Shown piece after piece: positions 8,301 through 9,942 of a DNA stretch of 9,942 bases. This stretch comes from an uncultured Bdellovibrio sp. GTDB taxonomy: Bacteria > Bdellovibrionota > Bdellovibrionia > Bdellovibrionales > Bdellovibrionaceae. The notes below the pieces were generated by a model. It was given only the letters and a program-made list of their open reading frames with translations. It searched no databases and was not told the origin of the DNA. Both the position numbers and the translations under genes were made by a program. The DNA lies in contig CAMLMF010000056.1 of the NCBI GenBank assembly GCA_946480995.1, forward strand, positions 1 through 9,942. Direction: 5' to 3'. Positions within the stretch are counted from its first letter, which is position 1. The number at the start of each line of letters is the position of its first letter.

Positions 8301-8384
8301 TTCGCTAAAGAATCCATCACGACATCAGTGAAAGGTCTGCAAACGATCTGGGCTGAAGGAGTACAAAATGTCTATCAAGCCTAA
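5340..8384 (+). CDS. purL: FGAM synthase, synthetase subunit with fused PurS-like N-terminus
   Basis: PurL converts FGAR to FGAM using ATP and ammonia from glutamine. At 1014 residues it lies between small PurL (~740, with separate PurS and PurQ) and the ~1300-residue single-chain enzyme of E. coli. The first ~80-150 residues look PurS-like. A linker carries the signature ELECLAQTWSEHCKHK (239-254) with its conserved His250. Two AIR-synthetase-like halves follow. Motifs include ETHNSPSALDPFGGA (from 322), where the usual second His of THNHP is Ser326, DNGAGG and ISESQERM, then GKDSMKND (from 803) and CHDISEGG (909-916) in the second half. There is no glutaminase domain, which the next gene supplies. 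The start shares one base with the purN stop (TAATG), with AGGAG at 5327-5331. Confidence 0.95.
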   Translation: MHRISVRSLYDFSTEKSLQAALAKEGMVTDLRLRRVYWLVETSAGFAKEFKVQTLMDKIFFDPIAEEAQHDFPEFKEDATYAEVRFLAGVTDNLARSATEALMLFSSQHNTSWQDFPLQVHSGWEVEIHGDVSQKHIEKVLFQSLANPLLNKVDIQRGKDLKQKNTWQNFSQFWKSAALENRALQLFALDAAALNKINQERGLALNDEEIQTIIQHFSSPEMQASRAAKGWTGKITEVELECLAQTWSEHCKHKIFAAEVEYSEESGAYPAIGKKKITSLYKSYIQKATKDLDDCGYLVSVFKDNGGIVDFDKNINVCVKVETHNSPSALDPFGGALTGILGVNRDILGCGLGAKPIANTDVFCLSKKDLFPEPENPKRPELLKDPGIIFRGVHQGVEEGGNQSGIPTVNGAFYFASEFAAKPLIFVGSLGVMPKTVQGRASEKKEIAPGDLIIVAGGRLGKDGVHGATFSSLALHDQVASNVVQIGDSITQKRLLDFTLQARDRGWIQAITDNGAGGVSSSIGEMAQFSGGARMDLEKHPQKYAGLEFWEMLISESQERMSYAVKPGDSQKFLKLAQEMGVEASVLGEFTDSGVFEVVHGATPLASLDLHFLHEGLSRMKLKAHFEGPKKYTEYFRKTAKKLAPAKTAQGVLEALKEVLASPNVASREPIIRYYDHEVQGATRLKPYGGKTQQGANDAGVIDLSVHGGEVNNAIAVSNGLCPQYSYYDTYLMAQKAVDESVRNLVATGVNPLRMALVDNFCWPDPTPKSSNPDAAHKMAQLVRACEGLYDAALSFKAPFVSGKDSMKNDFIGKTKGGDTVKISVPPTLLVTAIGQIPDAEKTCAGFFQKAGDEIYVVGNLTQSLYASVFAQEFATDDATNPEYPNLAENAALYMQIYKAHQQGLMSSCHDISEGGLMTALAESCFGNNLGISVNLNPFTWNQLWSETGSFFVVSVPAEKKQAFEGHFKSHAQRLGTVTASANIEWQFAKESITTSVKGLQTIWAEGVQNVYQA

Positions 8385-9102
8385 GTTCCTAGTTCTGTGG
8401 GGCGATGGAATTAACTGTGAAAACGAAACCGCGCGCGCGATTGAACTTGCGGGCGGTGCCGCCGATAAGGTGCATGTCAACGAACTGCTAAAAAATCCCA
8501 GCTCTTTACAAAGCTATAATGCCATGGTTTTCCCCGGGGGCTTTTCCTTCGGTGATCATCTCGGCAGCGGACAGATTCTTTCGTTAAAATTAGAAAACAC
8601 TTTAAAAGCTGAACTGCAAAAGTTCGTAAAAACGCGCCCGGTACTTGGAATTTGTAACGGATTTCAAACTTTGATTCGCTTAGGCCTTTTACCCGACGCT
8701 GACTTTCAAAGAAGTTGCGCCCTGGTAAAAAATGAACAAGGTCACTTCATTGATCGTTGGGTCACTTTAGAGCGCAATGAAAAATCACCGTGTGTCTGGA
8801 CGAAAAATCTGCCCAAAGATTTCGTTCTGCCGATTCGTCACGGCGAAGGTCGCTTCGTCTGCCAAAGCGAAGAACTTTTCGCACGTTTGCAAGCCCAACA
8901 ACAAGTCGTCTTAAAATACCAAGAAGACGTGAACGGAGCCCAAGGCCGCATCGCCGGAGTGTGCGACCCATCAGGTCTTGTCTTCGCCCTGATGCCACAT
9001 CCAGAAGCGGCTTTGCACGATTGGCATTTGCCATTTGCCGGCAAAGCATGGGGCTTAGAATTTTTTAAATCTGCTGTTGAATTTTTAAGGAGTGAAAAAT
9101 GA
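8368..9102 (+). CDS. purQ: FGAM synthase, glutaminase subunit
   Basis: PurQ hydrolyses glutamine and passes ammonia to PurL. The 244-residue protein is a class I (triad) glutamine amidotransferase: nucleophile Cys96 in LGICNGFQ, with His211 and Glu213 in PHPEA. It also has the PurQ-type GINCENET near the N-terminus and FPGGFSFGDHLGSG before the active site. Its start lies 17 nt inside purL in another frame, preceded by the strong Shine-Dalgarno AAGGAG (8356-8361). The tight overlap fits equal synthesis of two subunits of one complex. Length is ordinary for PurQ. Confidence 0.96.
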   Translation: MSIKPKFLVLWGDGINCENETARAIELAGGAADKVHVNELLKNPSSLQSYNAMVFPGGFSFGDHLGSGQILSLKLENTLKAELQKFVKTRPVLGICNGFQTLIRLGLLPDADFQRSCALVKNEQGHFIDRWVTLERNEKSPCVWTKNLPKDFVLPIRHGEGRFVCQSEELFARLQAQQQVVLKYQEDVNGAQGRIAGVCDPSGLVFALMPHPEAALHDWHLPFAGKAWGLEFFKSAVEFLRSEK

Positions 9103-9942
9103 CTCTGATCAAAAGAGCTCTATTAAGTGTTTCCGACAAAACCAACTTGCTACCCTTAGCAAAAACTCTCGCGGCCCAGAACGTAGAATTGATTGCCAGT
9201 GGTGGCACAGCGAAGGCGTTAACGGAAGCGGGTTTCAAAGTAACTCCCGTAGAAAACTTAAGCGGTAAAGGCGAAGCCTTCCAAGGTCGCATGAAGACGA
9301 TCAGCTTTGAAATCGCCTCGGCGCTATTGTATCGCCGTGAAGATCCTCAAGATGTCGCGCAAGCCGCACAACTTGGCATCAATCCTATTGATCTGGTCGT
9401 TGTAAACCTTTATCCCTTCCACGAAACACTAAAAAAGCAAGCCGGCTTCGAAGAGTGCGTAGAAAACATCGATATCGGTGGTCCGACGATGTTACGTGCC
9501 GGGGCAAAAAACTTTCGCTCGGTCACGGTGCTGTGCGAGCCTTCACAATACGCAGAATTTCAAAATGAGTTTACTGCGCAACAGGGAAAAACAAGTTTAG
9601 CTTTCCGTCAGAAGTGTGCTGCTAAAGTTTATACAATGACGGCGTTTTACGATATGGCTATTGCGGGCTATTTAACTCAAGCATCAGAAGAAGTTCTGCG
9701 CTATGGTGAAAATCCGCACCAAAAAGCGTTAGTCCTAAAAGATCCTTTCCACGATGGCTTAGCCCATGCGCGCTCGTTGCAAGGCAAAGAGATGTCTTAC
9801 AATAACTATTTAGATTCCGACTTCGCCTTAAAGACTTTGCAAGATGTGCACGCATGGCAGGGGGCAAAAGCTTTACCGACGGCGATCGTGGTGAAACATA
9901 ATACGCCTTGTGGATTGGCTGTTGCTGAAACTCCCGTGCGCG
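9099..9942 (+). CDS. purH: Bifunctional AICAR transformylase / IMP cyclohydrolase (partial, cut by window edge)
   Basis: PurH performs the last two steps, formylating AICAR and closing the ring to IMP. It reads open for 281 codons from ATG 9099 to the window edge, about half of the usual ~520 residues. The N-terminal cyclohydrolase domain shows SVSDKT (10-15), ASGGTAKAL, GRMKT (63-67, with Arg64, Lys66 and Thr67), NLYPF (Tyr105), IDIGG (Asp125) and Lys137. The usual LHPxxHxG after GRxKT is replaced by ISFEIASA. The transformylase domain begins with RYGENPHQ and reaches VKHNTPCG, with catalytic Lys266 and His267. The start overlaps the purQ stop as ATGA and has AAGGAG at 9087-9092. Confidence 0.95.
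   Translation, partial: MTLIKRALLSVSDKTNLLPLAKTLAAQNVELIASGGTAKALTEAGFKVTPVENLSGKGEAFQGRMKTISFEIASALLYRREDPQDVAQAAQLGINPIDLVVVNLYPFHETLKKQAGFEECVENIDIGGPTMLRAGAKNFRSVTVLCEPSQYAEFQNEFTAQQGKTSLAFRQKCAAKVYTMTAFYDMAIAGYLTQASEEVLRYGENPHQKALVLKDPFHDGLAHARSLQGKEMSYNNYLDSDFALKTLQDVHAWQGAKALPTAIVVKHNTPCGLAVAETPVR

Noticed and set aside
8790..9068. Arginine-rich + strand frame inside purQ
   Set aside because: It is a shadow of purQ with low-complexity composition; the purQ frame has full catalytic motifs.

Overview
This window carries a de novo purine (IMP) biosynthesis operon, all on the + strand: purF, purE, purC, purD, purN, purL (with a PurS-like N-terminus), purQ and the first half of purH, which runs off the right edge. 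About 286 bases of non-coding sequence precede purF, including a clear intrinsic terminator at 201-230. The gene order, moderate base composition, an Fe-S-type PurF, a PurL clade with 'THNSP' in place of 'THNHP', and an atypical PurH suggest a Gram-negative bacterium of the former deltaproteobacteria, possibly a Bdellovibrio relative. That assignment is inferred from remembered family features, not from a search.

Layout: 1-286 is the upstream region, with several possible hairpins, a 13-base palindrome and the terminator. From 287 to the right edge there is no intergenic base: every one of the seven gene junctions overlaps (4, 10, 4, 4, 1, 17 and 4 nt). Most starts have a purine-rich Shine-Dalgarno sequence inside the preceding gene, so one transcript with coupled translation is expected.

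Pathway: PurF makes phosphoribosylamine from PRPP and glutamine, PurD makes GAR, PurN formylates it with formyl-THF, and PurL with PurQ makes FGAM. Cyclisation to AIR (PurM) is not encoded here. PurE handles the AIR carboxylation step, PurC makes SAICAR, PurB (not encoded here) would release AICAR, and PurH completes IMP. PurK, the usual partner of a class I PurE, is also absent.

This is a housekeeping operon and I see no sign of a wholly new system. The points most worth a second look are: a PurE of 239 residues whose extra C-terminal half looks like a degenerate second PurE-type repeat; the untypical terminator/leader arrangement before purF; an Fe-S-ligand-bearing PurF whose catalytic Cys directly follows the initiator Met; and a PurH that keeps the cyclohydrolase catalytic residues while its usual LHPxxHxG motif is replaced.
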